DNA from: an uncultured Chlorobiaceae bacterium
Lineage (GTDB): Bacteria > Bacteroidota > Chlorobiia > Chlorobiales > Chlorobiaceae
Assembly (NCBI GenBank): GCA_903917955.1
Contig: CAIXCO010000296.1
Span: forward strand, 1-7,233
Direction: 5' to 3'
Length of the DNA: 7,233 bases
This document shows, in pieces, positions 6,318 through 7,233 of the stretch (position 1 is the stretch's first letter; each line of letters opens with the position of its first letter). The notes beneath the pieces were generated by a model. It was not told the DNA's origin and searched no databases. It worked only from the letters and a program-made list of their open reading frames with translations. Made by a program: the position numbers and the translations under genes.

Positions 6318-7233
6318 TGAAGATTCTCGACAAGTATATATTCAGGCAGTTTGCAAAGGCTTTTCTCTTCACCTCCATAGCCTTTGTCTGCCTGTTCGTT
6401 CTCGTCAACATGGTTGAAAAACTTGACGAGTTCATGGATAAAAATCTCTCTCTGTGGGAGATTCTCCGTTATTATACACTGTCGATACCCTCCATCATTC
6501 TGGTGATTTCTCCAGTGAGCGCTCTGCTCTCTTCAATTCTTGTTGCCGGAAGACTCTCCTTTTCAGGCGAACTTCCGGCAATACGCTCTGCCGGTGTCAG
6601 TATGCGCCAACTGCTGACCCCTTTTTTGGCGGGAGGCATGGCTATTCTTGTGCTGAATATCCTCAACGCATGGTGGATCTCGCCCTCGGCATTTACCGAA
6701 AAGAATGCTTTTGAACAGCGCTATTTCAAAAAAAATCCCTCTGAACCGCACGACAACCGCAATATCCATATTCTCGAACCGGGAAAACGGATGGTGTCGA
6801 TAGGACTCCTCAATGCGGACTGCTCGACGCTCAGCACGGTTTCCATCGAGGAGTTCAGTGGAACAAGGCTCATATCGCGAACCGACGCCGATACCATGCG
6901 CTACAACAAAAAAAAGAGCGAATGGGTAATGCAGAACGCTTCAACCCGCTTTTTTACCCGTGGGAGTGAGGCGTTTCATTTCGCACAATTGAAACCTCTG
7001 AAACTTGCACTTTCGCCGCGCTCACTGGCGGAGCTCAATCTTCAACCGGATGAAATGAACATCATCCGCCACTACCAGTACCTTGCAAAAAAACAGAGTG
7101 CCGGTTTTTCGGGGCTTGAGCGCTCAATGGTCAAATTTCACAACAAGATTGCACTCCCCTTCGCCTCTCTTGTCATCATTCTCATCGGCGTACCCCTTTC
7201 CGCAAAAAAAAAGCGGGGAGGACTCGCCTCTGA
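6317..7233 (+). CDS. LptF/LptG family LPS export permease (YjgP/YjgQ), 3' end outside the window
   Basis: 305 codons are visible and the frame is open at the window edge. The protein resembles LptF/LptG, the inner-membrane permeases that with the ATPase LptB extract lipopolysaccharide for transport to the outer membrane. Features are a cytoplasmic start MKILDKYIFRQF, TM1 at about 13-33, TM2 at about 56-77, the cytoplasmic loop with GELPAIRSAGVS, TM3 at about 99-120, and a periplasmic beta-jellyroll region of about 125-275. TM4 is at about 278-297, ending in the family's GVPLSAKKKRGGLAS; two more helices are expected beyond the window. LptF and LptG cannot be told apart with confidence from this part, although the N-terminus looks more LptG-like. 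The ATG shares its A with the TAA of the M16 gene (TAATG). GAAGGA at 6296-6301 is 15 bases away, too far for a normal ribosome site, so translation is probably coupled to the M16 gene. Confidence 0.9.
   Translation, partial: MKILDKYIFRQFAKAFLFTSIAFVCLFVLVNMVEKLDEFMDKNLSLWEILRYYTLSIPSIILVISPVSALLSSILVAGRLSFSGELPAIRSAGVSMRQLLTPFLAGGMAILVLNILNAWWISPSAFTEKNAFEQRYFKKNPSEPHDNRNIHILEPGKRMVSIGLLNADCSTLSTVSIEEFSGTRLISRTDADTMRYNKKKSEWVMQNASTRFFTRGSEAFHFAQLKPLKLALSPRSLAELNLQPDEMNIIRHYQYLAKKQSAGFSGLERSMVKFHNKIALPFASLVIILIGVPLSAKKKRGGLAS

Overview
The window looks like chromosomal DNA of a green sulfur bacterium (Chlorobiaceae, Chlorobium/Pelodictyon type) or a close relative. This is inferred from protein style: the UvrB and M16 sequences, the PD-(D/E)XK 'transposase-like' Rpn gene and the moderate GC content. 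No rRNA or other taxonomic marker is present, so the assignment is provisional.

Layout from left to right. (1) Positions 1-137 hold a 42-bp displaced copy of the 3' end of uvrB (5-46), a perfect 14-bp palindrome (63-76) and a good sigma70-like promoter (69-98). (2) Positions 138-1001 (+) encode an intact Rpn/PDDEXK_2 family nuclease. (3) A 75-bp convergent spacer follows. (4) uvrB lies on the minus strand, 1077-3134, complete and ordinary. (5) A divergent intergenic region, about 3135-3371, contains an 8-bp inverted repeat over a possible uvrB promoter and a pair of 12-bp direct repeats. (6) Positions 3372-6317 (+) encode a large two-module M16 zinc metalloprotease with a lipoprotein signal peptide. 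(7) Overlapping it by one base, 6317-7233 (+) is the start of an LptF/LptG-type LPS-export permease, cut by the window end.

The functional units are a nucleotide-excision-repair gene (uvrB), an envelope pair that is probably one transcription unit (M16 lipoprotein protease plus LptF/G permease), and an accessory rpn gene wedged against the 3' end of uvrB.

The most interesting signal is the junction around rpn. The same 42 bp occur at 5-46 and, inside uvrB, at 1092-1133, in the same orientation. They differ at three bases, all silent when read as UvrB codons. The simplest reading is that a roughly 1.09-kb segment carrying rpn was inserted at, or recombined into, the 3' end of uvrB and left the end of the gene duplicated on both sides. 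I see no tRNA, rRNA, CRISPR array, IS terminal repeats or integrase gene in the window.
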